NCBI GenBank assembly: GCA_037157565.1
Contig: JAZHRO010000012.1
Location: 7,528,501 to 7,592,500, forward strand
Direction of reading: 5' to 3'
DNA length: 64,000 nt
DNA from: Thalassia testudinum
Lineage: Eukaryota > Streptophyta > Magnoliopsida > Alismatales > Hydrocharitaceae
The notes under the pieces were generated by a model, which saw only the letters and a list, made by a program, of their open reading frames with translations, searched no databases and was not told where the DNA came from. Positions 51,326 through 62,995 of the stretch are shown here, in pieces (within the stretch, counting starts at the first letter, position 1; each line of letters begins with the position of its first letter). A program made the position numbers and the translations under genes.

Positions 51326-52740
51326 CATCCCTATGCTTATCTTTTGCTAGTCTATTAGCAAAACTTTAATTTTTACAAAATGAAATTTTCGGGAAATCTA
51401 ACTTTTTTGACTTTTGAAAAGAAAGAGATTACGGGACCTTGGTTGGTCTAAACACAGGAGGTACGAGATTTGTTAAAGATAAACATCGGGATTTATTTTC
51501 GTATCCAAAATTAGACAAAAACGGGATCAATATATCCTCCAAAAAATTCATAGATTAACCCCTTGTTAATTCAAATGACTTGAAATTTTTGTTTTTAGGA
51601 TTTTTCTAGCTCTTGAATCTGATTCGCAACTTGCAAAAACCTTTAAAACCTTGTGTCCGTGCTTGTGAAAAACCAACATTTATAAGGACGTGTTTTTGGT
51701 TTAAAACCTTTTTTTTCCTCTCCCCCATGCTTATTTTTAGCTTAGTCTTATAGCAGATGTGTCGGGATCATCATTCTCATTACCAATCCTCTAGAGGGCT
51801 CTGACGCCAGTACTTTGAGATAGCTTTGTCCATGACACCACCGGGAGCTCACAACCCCAAAACACAATGCGGTGCAAAGGGGCGCTCGAAGCAAACTCAA
51901 ACTCTTGCTCCGACACTATAGGTAGAGCACCATCCAAGACACTTGAGTTGCAAAAATGCACTTTAATGCTCCATCTAAAGATATGTAATATAGATAAAGA
52001 GCAATGCTGATGCGGTAACATGTTGCCATCGCATCCTCAAAAGAGGCATTTTCCTCCTTCTCGACGGTGGGAACTCAAACCAATGATCTGCTTTAGACTT
52101 TTACTAAAGCCAAACAACGGGGTTTTTCTAATTTTTAGTAGTTTTTAGATGTTGGCTTGTGTGTAAAATTTGACAAAGGTGGTTTTGCATGAAATGCAGG
52201 TTTTTGAATTAGAAACTAAGCTAGATACTTTTCATATTACAAAAGAAGATCAAGTCACCTGAACTATCATGAGTTCAAGTGGACTTTTGGAGAAGGATAT
52301 CTGATTTAGTCTAAAAATAAATCCTGAAATTCTAATGATCAAATCCGTATCCTTATCCCTAATTTGTCAAAGATAAAATCTCATTGTACCAAAAGTGAGT
52401 TTTCAACCTTAGTCCCAATTTCAAAATTTTCCTCAAAAAGTTTTCAACATTTTTATTTTTTTTGCTATGCATGCAAAAAACAAGAAAAAGAAAGAAAGCA
52501 TGTTTTTAGGTTTTGAAAATCTTAAATCGATCGTCAAAATTTTAAAATCACCCCCCCATGCTTAAGATATGCAATGTTCTCATGCATTAGGAGGGGAAGA
52601 GAGATTACCTTAGTAAAAGGCGATTGGATTTAGGATAGTCAAAACCTGGAGAAAAGAAAGAAAAAAGAAAGCAGGAAAAATGATGGGTTACCTCCCATCC
52701 AGTGCCATCTTTTACGTCATTTAGGCAGGCGTAGTGTGCA
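51326..52740 (-). other. Non-coding 3' region of minus-strand Athila-like element
   Basis: Between the 3' LTR and the integrase stop. It holds the LTR-proximal purine stretch (minus-strand AAAGATAAGCATAGGGATG at about 51327-51345), an extra purine run (minus AAGCATGGGGGAGAGG near 51717) and the internal polypurine motif at 52550-52561. No env-like gene is visible. Confidence 0.65.
52550..52561 (-). other. Internal polypurine motif GCATGGGGGGGT
   Basis: On the minus strand, 180 bp after the end of integrase and about 1.23 kb before the 3' LTR, equivalent to those at 3583 and 42911. Confidence 0.65.
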
Positions 52741-54110
52741 TCAGTGATAAGCTGTGGTTGGTTCGGTTAAATCCAAAGATTCTAAAGGAAGATTCGAGGC
52801 ATGATCAAAATGGGGCTTTAAACGTTGGCCGTTGACTTGAAAACTCATATTAGTTTTAGGATTAAAACGATCAACAACGTCATAAGGATATATTTTTAGG
52901 ATAATAAAGGGGCTGGTCCATTTTGATTTTAACTTTCCAGGAAAAATACGTAATCTTGCATCAAAAAGCCAAACGCGTTGATTGACGTCAAAATGTTTCC
53001 AAACAATGTATTTATCATGAAATTTCTTTGTTCGATCTTTATAAATCCACGCATTTTCATAAGAAAAATTACGTAATTCTTCCAGTTCAATCAATTGTAA
53101 TTTTCTGTGGATACCGACGTCAGATAAATCCATATTTAATTGCTTTATTTATTAGAAACCTCTATGCTCAAGTTCTACTGGGAGATGGCATGCCTTCCCA
53201 AAAATCAGACAGAAGGGAGACATACCGAGCAGGGTTTGAAAGCCGTACGGTAGGCCCATAAAGCATCGTCCAACTTGATGGACCAGTCTTTACGATCGGG
53301 CCTAACCGTCTTTTGTAAAATATTTTTGATTTCCCGGTTAGAAACTTCTGCTTGGCCATTTGTTTGGGGGTGATAAAGTGTGAAAATTTTGTGATTAACC
53401 CCATATTTAGAAAGAAGGTGATGAAATTGTGAATAAGTGAAGTGTGAGTCTCTATCACTGATAATGGCCTTTGGAATGCCGAATCTTGAGAAAATATTTT
53501 CCTTAATAAATTTGACAACCACACGGTGATCATTGGTGTGGGTGGGTATTGCTTCAATCCATTTAAAAACATAGTCAACTATGACTAGTATATACAAATA
53601 CCCACCAAAGTTGATGAACGGTCCCATGATGTCGATGCCCCATACATCGAAAATTTCAACCTTTAAAATTGGATTAAGGGGCATCATATCCTTCCGAGTC
53701 ATGTTGCCGATGCTCTGGCAACGCACACAGGACCGAACGTAAGAATGAGCATCTTTGTGCATGCTAAGCCAGAAGAAACCAGAATTAAGGATCTTAGCTA
53801 TAGTTTTCTTACTTGAAAAATGTCTGCCATAGGCCATTGAATGACAATGTATTAGAATATCATGGATTTCTAAATCAGGGACACATTGTTTAATGACCTG
53901 ATCGGCACAAATGTAGAAAAGATCGGGCTCCTCCCAAAAATAGTATTTAATATCAGCAAAGAACTTATCCCTTTTGGTTTTTGGCCAATCAAAGGGGATT
54001 TGTTCTGTTGCTAGATAGTTTGAAATGGGTGTAAACCAAGGGAGGGTATTGGCAGCTAAAATGCTTTCATCAGGGAATTGATCAGGGGGGTCATCATGTC
54101 ATTAGTCATA
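52741..54110 (-). pseudogene. Athila-like integrase, nearly complete
   Basis: The long open part 53837-53205 carries CVRCQSIGN of the zinc domain, the DDE residues in [19 protein letters not shown] and [11 protein letters not shown], and the C-terminal ALWAYRTAF. After a frameshift near 53230, the [12 protein letters not shown] block and then 53133-52741 follow, with LRIFPGKLKSKWTSPFIIL typical of the Gypsy integrase tail. The zinc-domain start (HDQACGGHF equivalent) is damaged by stops around 53840-53900. All catalytic residues are intact, making this the best-preserved integrase in the window, but it is not translatable as one protein. Confidence 0.87.
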
Positions 54111-54607
54111 AGACAAGAGAGATGGTCGGCCACTACATTTTGTGATCTCACCTTATCCTTGATTTCTAGGTCAAATTCCTGAAGCAGCAAGATCTAACGG
54201 ATAAGACGGGGTTTTGCATCTTTTTTTGTCAGCAAATATTTAAGTGCTGAGTGACCGGTATATACAGTGACATGTGACCCTAAAAGATAAAATCTAAATT
54301 TTTCTAGGGCAAATACAATGGCAAGATGTTCTTTTTCAGTAATCGTGTAATTCTGTTGTGCATCATCAAGATTTTTGCTAGCATAATAGATCACAACGTG
54401 CTTCTTGTTAATTCTTTGCCCTAGAACATCCCCTACAGCAAAATCTGAGGCATTAGCCATAAGTTCAAAGGGACGATTCCAATTAGGTCCCTGTAAAATT
54501 GGTGCCTTGGTAACATCCTTCTTCAACCTCAAAAAACTCTCCAGGCATTTATCATTGAAATTGAATGGTTGGTCTTTAGTAAGTAATTGACTTATGGGTT
54601 TGGAGAT
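54111..54607 (-). pseudogene. Athila-like RNase H, decayed
   Basis: Open from 54532 to 54194: GPNWNRPFELMANASDFAVG, VVIYYASKNLDDAQQNYTITEKE and SHVTVYTGHSALKYLL. The first catalytic Asp of the usual CDAS is Asn here (MANAS), and the TDH Asp is Gly (YTGHS). A TGA-type or other stop replaces Trp after PRLIR, then LLLQEFDLEIKDKV follows to about 54120. RNase H is therefore probably inactive even apart from stops. Confidence 0.82.
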
Positions 54608-55426
54608 TTAGGAAAAATTTTTAATGAAACAGCGGTAGAAACCCACATGCCCTAAAAAGGAGCGAATATGCTTCATAGTAGTGGGTGGCGGGAGCGTAGA
54701 GATGGCATCAATTTTAGCTCGATCTACTGCAATTCCCTTTTTAGAAATAACAAGGCCTAGGACAATACCTTCCTGGACCATGAAATGACTTTTTTCCCAA
54801 CTAAGGATGAGATTAACTTCTATGCATTTTTGGAGGGTTCTTTCAAGATTCCAAAGACAAAGGTCAAAAGAATCTCCAAAAATAGAGAAGTCATCCATAA
54901 AGACTTCCAGACATTCACCTACTAGGTCTGAAAATACTACAAGCATACACCGTTGAAAAGTCGCTGGTGCATTGCAGAGATCGAAGGGCATTCTTTAGAA
55001 AGCAAAGGTTCCAAAGGGGCAGGTGAATGTAGTTTTATCTTGGTTCCTAGGGTGGACTGCTACTTGATTATAGCCGGAATACCCATCAAGAAAATAATAG
55101 TATTCGTGTCCAGCTAACCACTCCAAGATTTGATCAATGAAAGGGAGTGGAAAAAGGTCCTTCTTGGTGGTGGTGTTTAATTTTCTATAATCAATGCATA
55201 CGCGCCAAGAAGAAGTGGTCCTAGTGGCTATTTTTCCTCATTTTCATTGGTGACAATTGTTAGTCCAGCCTTTTTAGGAACAACTTGAGTGCGACTAACC
55301 TAGGAGTTGTCAGAAATGGGGTAGATGATATCAGCATCAAGCCACTTTATAATCTCCTTTTTTACCACCTCCTGCATAGTAGGGTTCAGGCACCTTTGTA
55401 GTTGGCGGGAGGGGTGAGAGTTGTTC
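54608..55426 (-). pseudogene. Athila-like reverse transcriptase, decayed
   Basis: From about 55260 the minus strand reads TRTTSSWRVCIDYRKLN, FPLPFIDQILEWLAG, FLDGYSGYNQVAV (about 55090) and, after a stop within FAF.RMPFDLCNAP, the long open part 54991-54608 with FMDDFSIFG (about 54908). Both Asp blocks are intact. The N-terminal part of RT (55426-55260) is scrambled by frameshifts and has several stops. It ends at FIKNFS followed by a stop (an inferred Lys codon). Confidence 0.85.
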
Positions 55427-56425
55427 TCAAGGGTTAGAAAGGGTCCAGCCACTAGCTTTTCGATTTTTACTTAAAACCTGGAGAAGTTTTTTCTCTTGTG
55501 CCCTAGTAAGTCTAGAATTTATGATAAGAGGCAGGGTCTGATTTGGACCCAGGAAATCATTTTTAAGGGAGTCGGGCAAAGGTTTTAACTTCAGTTGTGG
55601 GCCTGGGTCCAAAAGAATTTCTGCTTTAGGAGTTAGTAGTGAAGTGAGAGTGAAGGGGTCAGCTGAAGTGTTAGCTGAAGAATGTGTGGTTAGGATGAGA
55701 GGGTGGGATGAAGTGGATTGTTCAAGAATCGTGTTAATGGCAAAATAGGAACCCAAGTGTGAAATCTGCAAAGTTTTCTCCACTATATTTTTCATTTCTG
55801 AATCTGAATCAAAGAAATCAAGTTCTTGGAATAGCCAAGATGTTTGGAAAATATCTAGGGTAACAGATTCACCGCCACACATGATCTTCATCTTGCCAGA
55901 ATCATAATCAATATTAGCACGAGAGGTGGCTAAGAATGGTCTTCCAAGAATTATAAGGGCAAACTTTAAAGCTTCCGGTACCCCTATGTCTAGGACTAAA
56001 AAATCTACTACAAATAGACAATTTTTGACCCGGGCAAGAACATCATCAACAATTCTCCTTGGTTTAATTATAGATCAGTCTGCTAATTGAAGAGTAACCT
56101 CAACAAACTTTAATTCTCCAATCTTAAATTCCTAAAAAACAACTATGGGGATAAGATTAATCGAGGCATCGAGATCCAGTAAAGCGCAATCAAAAGAAGT
56201 GTCATTAATGACAACTTGAATCAGGGGTGCACCTGGATCTTTCTTTTTAAGAGGCAATTTGCTCTGCACAACTGAGCTAACTGTCTCTGGAAGGATTACC
56301 TTTCCTAGGTTTCGGGGTTGCCTTTTGGGAGTACACAAATCTTTCAGAAATTTTGCATAGGCAAGAATATACTTTATGGCATCCTGGAGAGGGATATTAA
56401 TCTCTACTTGTCCAAAAAGATCCAT
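55427..56425 (-). pseudogene. Athila-like protease and linker, decayed
   Basis: The 56425-56132 part reads LPLKKKDPGAPLIQVVINDT and ALLDLDASINLIPI: the active site DLGA has become DLDA, with Asp in place of the conserved Gly next to the catalytic residue. The second block ILGRPFLATSRANIDYDSG is near 55935. The linker 55891-55427 (PQLKLKPLPDSLKNDFLGPN, ..IINSRLTRAQEKKLL) matches the linkers at 240-400 and 40030-40170, and precedes RT. Confidence 0.82.
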
Positions 56426-58510
56426 TAATTCCTTATCAGTGGGCTCAGGTTTCTTCTTTTTGGTGTGCGAAGAGTGATGGGCTTGTGGAAAAGGTACAAG
56501 GTTTTCCTGTTTTGCATTATTAGGTTCCTAAACAGGGTTAGAGGAAGAGGGAGAAGAGTTGATCTATTTTTCATTAATGTGGGTTTGTATAACAGGCAGG
56601 GGATCTTGAGTGGTTTTCCCGTTCCTCAAAGTAACTGCATTTGCAGTATGACTGTTTATAGGATGAGGACAAGAAGCCTGACTGTTATTAAAACCTAGGG
56701 AATGCTGAGGTGCTCGGTGAATGGGTTGACTGGGATATCCACCTTGGAATTGATTCCGTTGATTATTCGGATTGGGCATGGGTTGGGAAGGTAAATTCCT
56801 AGCAGGTCGATGATCGGGAGTAACCTTAACTTGATGTTGCAAGTTAGTTATCATGCGGGTTGCTTCCGTCATTTGATTCTACATACCTTGCATAGTCTTC
56901 ATGGCCTGGGTATTAATATCTTCCTGGGATGGTCCAGGTTGATATGCGGGTTGCCCATAATTCCCAAATTGATTTTGTTTGGGAAATAGAATCGGGTTCG
57001 AGGCTTTCCAGGAGTGATTCAGGTTGGTCCTCCAGTTTTGATTATAAGTGTTGGAGTGGTTTCTAAATTTCTCCTGGAGAACATAAATATTTTTCGTGGT
57101 GGGATCAAGAATATTCTGATTCAGATTATCAAAATTCCCAATCAAATCTTGTGTAAAATCAGCAAAAAATTACTGACTAGCAAGTGTGGCATCAATGTTG
57201 TGCAGATTTTCTCTTCGGAGAAGTTGTGGAGTGTTAGTGTATGTAGAGTTAAAGCATGGAGAATTAAAATGTGGAGCTTGTTTGTGAGTGAGCTTTTCTT
57301 CCATCTTTTTCTGGTGAATTTGCATCTGGTCTAGTCATTGAGCTAACATACATAGATCATCCTAAGTGATTAGAATAGAGGTGGATTTGGAGTCAATTTC
57401 ATTGACTCGGTGTCTGGGGTTTTGAGTTCTATCAAAAGTGCCCATTGAAGTCATATTAAATGAGTTTTCACTCATTTCTTCAAAAAGGAGGTAGGCACTT
57501 TCGGCATCCTTATTAAGGAAATTGCCCCCACTTGAGGCATCCACAAATCTCTTTAATTGATCTTCTAATCCATGATAGAAGATCTGCACTAACTGCCATT
57601 GTGGAATTTCATGGTGAGGACAACTTCTTAGAAGTTCTTGGAATCTTTCCCAAGATTCATGGAGGGGTTCACCATTTTTTTGTTGAAAGGTCGTTATGGA
57701 TCTTCTTAAAGCATTAGTTCGACCAATCGGAAATTTTTTTTTAAGAAAAGTGCTCTTTAATTGGGGCTAGGTGGTGATAGGATGCCTAACCATTCTACAC
57801 TAGTGTGAAGCTTAATCTTTTAAAGAGAGAGGAAAAAGTCTCATTAACCACGTCTTCCTGCACATTGCGGGAACGAGTGGTTTGAGCGAGGACAGTTAAT
57901 TCCTCGAGATGACAAAAAGGGTCCTCTCTCGGAAGACCATGGAAATGCTTGATTAGGTTTAGAATAACGAGTTTGATCTCAAAATCTCCTTATGGTATGA
58001 CCACCCCAGGTCTTTCCTCATAGTTGGAAGGATCATAAAAATCCTTATGACTGGCTGCTGACGGGGTGGCGGATTTTGCCCTTGGTTGGTTAGGTTCGTC
58101 ATAGCTCTAGCCAAATTTTCTTGGTTTTATTGTAGTTGAACCAGATGGTCAACCATAAAGGCAAAGGGGTTTGCATTTTGAGTTTGGATTTGAGGGCCAC
58201 TTTGCCTTGCAGGATTTTTTGGTTGCTCCAGATAAGGGAGGTTAGGGATGGGGAAGTTAGCTTGTGGGTCGACTGACGGGTTAGAAGCGGAAGCAGAATT
58301 TTTTTATTAGTTTCCTGAGTTTTCCATATTGTTAGAAGTGGAAGAAGAAGAAGAAAAAGATTTTCTGGTGTGGGGGGCAAAATCAGATGGTCCCTCAAGT
58401 TGTGGGTTTTGGGACCTTCGCCCATGCATGCACTTTTTTTTGGAAGAATTGGAGGGGAGGAGAAGAGAGAGAGATGAGAGAAAGTGTGCAATTCAAACAA
58501 CAAAATTCTA
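56426..58510 (-). pseudogene. Athila-like gag, decayed
   Basis: Recognisable pieces on the minus strand: LIKHFHGLPREDPFCHLEEL (about 57960), HESWERFQELLRSCPHHEIP (about 57640), LVQIFYHGLEDQLKRFVDAS (about 57590), FDRTQNPRHRVNEIDSK (about 57430), and a Gln/Pro/Asn-rich C-terminus ending VTLRNGKTTQDPLPVI (about 56600). The start near 58503 is followed by Pro/Leu-rich sequence in mixed frames. Several stops (for example before the 57362-57589 and 56879-57145 pieces) and at least two frame changes. No CCHC knuckle. Confidence 0.78.
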
Positions 58511-59961
58511 GACCTAACTTAAATGTGATTCTCTAAAAAAGTAACCTAAGACTTGATCTGTTTAGGAAATAAGAAATCAAGAATGAATACCCGTTCTACT
58601 AACAAATCTGGCCAAGTTGCATAAGGGGAGGTTTGGGCCTAAGCATTTCCTAGGAAAATCCCAGGGGCTTGTGCAAACCTACGTCTGGTCGTTTGACATG
58701 GCCCCTCAGCCTGACATCAGATATAGATGATAGAATTGGCATTAACTAGAGAAAACTTAAGAACTATATAGCAAGCGTAAATTGATGAATCCTTAGGGTT
58801 CAAATTGCTACAACTTTTAATTAAGTCTAGGAAACTATAGTGCACACGGAATGTGGAGGGTGTTGATTGGGGCATTGCTCTGTTATTTCAATTTTTATGG
58901 TGTGTGCAAGAATTGGAAGGTGATTCCAATTAACAATCAAGTTGTCACACAATTAATGTATTTCTATATTTAGGATTTGCTTTAGCTTAGTGTGTTTTAG
59001 AGTTTTCTCTTTAAGTATTCAAACAAGTTTGATATTCCACAAACAAAGGAAAAGCAACTTGTGTTAGTGATGATATATTTCCTTTATATTGTGGGACTAA
59101 GAAAGAAACCCTAATTGAATTTGACCCTAAAACAGAAAATTTAACTACCAATGAATTGCTTTAGGATTTTTCTTTTAAAGTAGTGGTTCAAACAAGGCAA
59201 ACAAGGATTCCAAAAAATATTTTTTTAGAATTTTAGAAATTTGTTTGCTATTTTTAAAAGGCTTTTCTTTATGTTGGTGTCAAAGTCCAGAAATGATACC
59301 CAAGGGTATTTTGGACTTTTTAGTACCACCATCGGCCTCAAAATTTTTTTGTAAATTTATTTGATGTGTAGAATTTCACAAGAATTCTAGAAAGATAAAA
59401 TTTACAAAAATTGGATGTGTATAAAAATTCCTAAAATTTGTGGACAGTAGCAAAACAGGAAGATGAGAAGGTGTGACCCCTTGCAGTCCATGAAGTTTTA
59501 AAAGTTAATTTCTAATCTAATTATTCTGAAATTTGGAACATATGTTCCTTACTTGAATTGGAATCACTGGGTGAAATTTCAAGATTTTAAGAAGCTTGTG
59601 GTGTTGGGAATTGATTTTAGAAGTCCAAATAAAAGTCTAGACCCAAAAATCGGAGCACCCGCACTTAAGGTGAAGTGGTGTTTAATTGAGTAATTAAGCA
59701 AACAATGAATTTTAAATGACACCACTCCACCTAATTTTAATGTTTAGGATCTTGAAAGCCAAGTTTAATGTATTTTTGGCGGTTTTTTAAAGGTTTATGT
59801 AACAAGGAAAGAGAAACCAACCTGAAATCGTTGGAAGAAAATGAACTTTGAGCTCTTGCTTCCAAATTCCCGCTTTCTTCCTGTAGTTCCTGCACACACA
59901 AGAGAGAAGAGAGACGAGATCCACTTCAAGCAAGAGAAAGATGATAAAGTAAAGCCGTGCC
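58511..59961 (-). other. Leader of minus-strand Athila-like element
   Basis: About 1.45 kb between the primer site and gag, AT-rich, with no supported gene. Confidence 0.6.
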
Positions 59962-59979
59962 TCCTCAACAACGGTGCCA
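59962..59979 (-). other. Degenerate tRNA-Asp-type primer-binding site
   Basis: Minus-strand TGGCACCGTTGTTGAGGA lies five bases inside the 5' LTR. It differs from the tRNA-Asp complement TGGCGCCGTTGCCGGGGA at four positions, all transitions. Confidence 0.7.
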
Positions 59980-59984
59980 AAAAT

Positions 59985-62248
59985 TGATCGAGTTTTTGTG
60001 TGGTTCGTAATTAAAGTTTTTAAGATTGTTGCAACAAACAAAATTTGAGTCACTTTTAAATTTATAATCTTAGATAGGGAAGTATCTAGGGTCTTCCAAG
60101 GAGGCTAAATGTTTGTAAAATATGTCTCTTACTTGGAAATGGAAATCAACTTTCTTTTTGGTATTTTAGAATATATATTTTTTATAGGTTTTGAAATAAC
60201 GACAATACGCGGAGTTGAAGACGGGAAAAAGACTACTAACTTAGCAACTAGGTGATAAGAATGACCTCTTCCCGAGCTCACCCTAGGCAAGTGAGGGCCT
60301 AGGATAATTGGGAAGGGGGTGTGAAAGTGCTAAAAGAAAATCAAAGCAAGAAGAAGATGCACCAAATTGAAAAGGCAATTTTATAGGAAATGGATTTTTT
60401 TTTTACACTTGTAGAGGAAAGCTTCTATGACAAAAAGTGAAACTAAAAAGAGCAAATGAAACAAAAATCCTGGATGATGATGGTGAAGATGGTGAAGCTC
60501 TTGCTCCAACTGCGGCTGCTCCCACAGTTAAAAAAGGCTCCTCCTCCTTCTTCTTGAACCAAGATGTGGTCTCCTCCTAGCAAGCCATAGAAGGGGGGCG
60601 TGCCTTGGCTCCTCCAAGGTAGAAGCTACCACCTTCAAGTCTTCTCCAAGGGTGGGCATGGACCACCCTTCCTCCTCCAATTGCCTGGCTGTCCTCCTAG
60701 TGGAATGCTCCTCCTCTTTGGCGTGGCACAAGGAGAAGAATGGAGAGGAAGAAGGCACCAAGGAGGCAAGGGTTAGCCTCCTCAATCTTCTTCCTTCCTT
60801 CTTCTTCTTGGTTGTGGGTTATAAGTGAGTATAAGGTAGAGTAAACACTAATGGAGGATGATCTTTTTGGTGGTAGGTGATGGGTTTTTATAGAGGTGGA
60901 AGGTGGTTGTTGGCGTGGAGATGAAGTGTAGGGCTAGGATGGCTTTTATGAGGTGGTTAGGTGATCATATGGTGGAGGATGATTGGCGCCAAGTGGGGGG
61001 ATGTGAAGGTGGTGGTTATGGTGGTGGAGAGGCACCTAAAGGTGGCGTCAACCATGAAGAGGTGCCTTGGTTTTGGCACCACCATGAGGGCTTCTAGAAG
61101 GGGGGGGTTAGGTGGATGCCTAGATGTGGTTCAAAGGGTAGGTGTAGGGAAGAGATGTAGGGATTTTTGGAGGGAGTTTTTGGTGCCAAAACAAAGGTAG
61201 TTGTAGGTGGTTTTGGCTCCACTTTTTGGTGGCTTTTGGAGGTAGTGGGTAGGCTAGGTTGGTGCCAAGGTGAGGTGGAAGTAGGGTTAGCTTATGTGGA
61301 GCTTAGGTGGAGTTAATTGGTGGAATTGGTTAGGTGGGGTTTTAAGGTGGTAAATGCCAAGGGAGCTGGAGCCTAGCTAAGCTAGCTTAGCTAGTAATGG
61401 AGTAGAGGAGGAGGCAATGGGAGCTAGGGTTTGAGGAGAGGAGCTAGACAGAAGAAGTTTGAAGTTGAATTAGAGTTGGGAGCTGCTAAAGAGGGTGGCA
61501 TGGAGCTACTTTAGCTAGCTTAGCTTGCTAATTCTTTGCTGGCTGCTAAGCCATGCTAAAGTAATCTGGCTTCTGCTAAAAGGAGTTGAGGTAAGCTAGG
61601 TCTGGTGCTCTCAGGGATGATCAAGCTAGTTGAGGTAGCTAAGGTAACTTAGCTCAACTAAGTTGATCTAAGCTGAGTCCTCGGGAGCTAGACTTGAGCT
61701 TCTTGAGCTAAGATGAAATCATCTTCAGCTGGCTGGAGTTGAGTGGAGCTGGATGTAGTTGGTCCTGAGTTGAGGTGAACTCCAGTCAACTCAGCTGAGC
61801 TAGCTAGAGCTCCTAGTGAACTGATGGGGGCTGAGATGAGCTAGACTCAGCTAAGTTGAGCTGGGTCTGAGCTAACTTAAGCTGAGGTGAGCTAAGATGA
61901 GTTCTCTTAAGCTACCATTCAGCTGGGATGAGCTGAATGGAGCTAGGATGAGCTAACCCTAGTTCAAGTGAGTTGGATTCTAGCTATGGTGAGTAGGATC
62001 AAGTTGAGTTCCAGCTGGTTTGAGCTTCTCCTTCACCAATTGCCTTCCCGAGTGCTAAGGTTCTTGGGATCTAACAATCTGTTTATCCCTAACACTCACA
62101 AAAACATATCAAAAAGACAATAAAAAGTAAAATGCATGCTTAACCTTATTTATGGCTAAATGCAACCCAAAAACCCATTTGCGGAGCAAAATCCTAAGAG
62201 CTAGGTTTGTTTTAATGCATAAGAATGATGATAAACTGGCGTTTACCA
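59985..62248 (-). repeat. 5' LTR of minus-strand Athila-like element (2264 bp)
   Basis: Partner of 48973-51325. TATA box at 60886-60892, AGCT array at 61370-62030. The minus-strand start TGGTAAAC..GTTTATCA forms an 8-bp hairpin with one G-T pair. Short ORFs such as 60903-61097 lie in G-rich repeats and are not genes. Confidence 0.9.
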
Positions 62249-62995
62249 TGAGGTCTGCATCTTATGCTCTTTGATTTTAAAAAATCTTTGGTGCATGTGA
62301 GGACTCAGAGAAGGATGGAAGCCATGGAGGGCGTAAAGAGGTTGGACAACAGGGATGGGCAGGGAGTGCTCACTGAAGAAGATCAGAAAATGAGAAAGAA
62401 CCTGCAGGATACTGTGGCCAAGGAAGATCTAAAGCGAGAGGTGGATTGGCGTCAGAAGTCACGACAGTTGTGGTTGAAGGAAGGGAATTTGAATACTAAA
62501 TTTTTCCATGCAGCAGCTAGTGCAAGGAGGAGGTTTAAGTTGATCACTACACTCTGGTATGGAGATCAAGTGGCTGATTCACCAGCAGATTTTTGTGGCC
62601 TAGCTAACGCATATTATACAGATACCACACAAGCAGGTGTGGGAGGGGCGTGGAAGCTCACCACGTCTGACTTGCCGAGGCTGAGTGAAGAAGCAGGTCG
62701 ACAGTTGTGTAGATAGATCAGTTTGGAGGAGGTGACCACAGCATTAAAGGAATTGAAGGAGGAAGGGTCACCTTGCTTAAACGATTTCCCTGTCCTTTTT
62801 TACAAGGAATTTTGGCAGGTGCTTAAAGAAGATGTCATGGGAGTCTTGGAGGAGTTTTAGAGGGGAACTTTGGGATGGAAAAAATCAATAAGTCTCTTTT
62901 TCTTCTCCCAAAGAAGGCAGGTGCGGAGTCCCCTTTTGATTTTAGGTCCATTGCATTGTTGAATGCTATTTACTTATTGATTGGGAAGATACTGG
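62249..62995 (+). pseudogene. LINE ORF2, endonuclease-RT linker and RT start
   Basis: Continuation of ORF2 after the Athila-like insertion. It reads DWRQKSRQLWLKEGNLNTKF, FHAAASARRR (about 62505), a TAG at 62714, then DFPVLFYKEFWQVL (about 62783), which is the beginning of the LINE RT domain, and frame-shifted LLPKKAGAESPFDFRSIALL near 62907. This is the canonical linker-to-RT order of plant L1 elements. It stops at 62995, where a SIRE-type LTR begins; the RT catalytic boxes are beyond the insertion or lost. Confidence 0.85.

Larger units (their letters stand above)
48973..62248 (-). mobile_element. Full-length Athila-like element in a LINE (13.3 kb)
   Basis: Minus-strand element with 5' LTR 59985-62248 and 3' LTR 48973-51325, primer-type site at 59962-59979, gag, protease, RT, RNase H, integrase and a non-coding tail. 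It is flanked by perfect TGAGG (48968-48972 and 62249-62253). On the minus strand the LTRs run from TGATAAACGCC (left copy) or TGGTAAACGCC (right copy) to ..CCCAATCA / ..CGATCA. RT and integrase catalytic residues are still present, but stops and frameshifts are scattered throughout. It interrupts LINE ORF2. Confidence 0.92.
46581..62995 (+). mobile_element. L1-like LINE, split by an Athila-like insertion
   Basis: A non-LTR retrotransposon in two pieces, 46581-48972 and 62249-62995. It carries ORF1 with zinc knuckles and ORF2 with an AP-type endonuclease and the start of RT. The split coincides with the 5-bp duplication TGAGG of the minus-strand element. The frame of ORF2 before the split (position modulo 3 of 48548) equals the frame after it once the insertion and one TGAGG are removed. 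The left end abuts the 3' LTR ending at 46580; the right end is cut by a SIRE-type LTR at 62996. The 3' part (fingers-palm of RT, poly-A) is not in the window. Confidence 0.85.
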
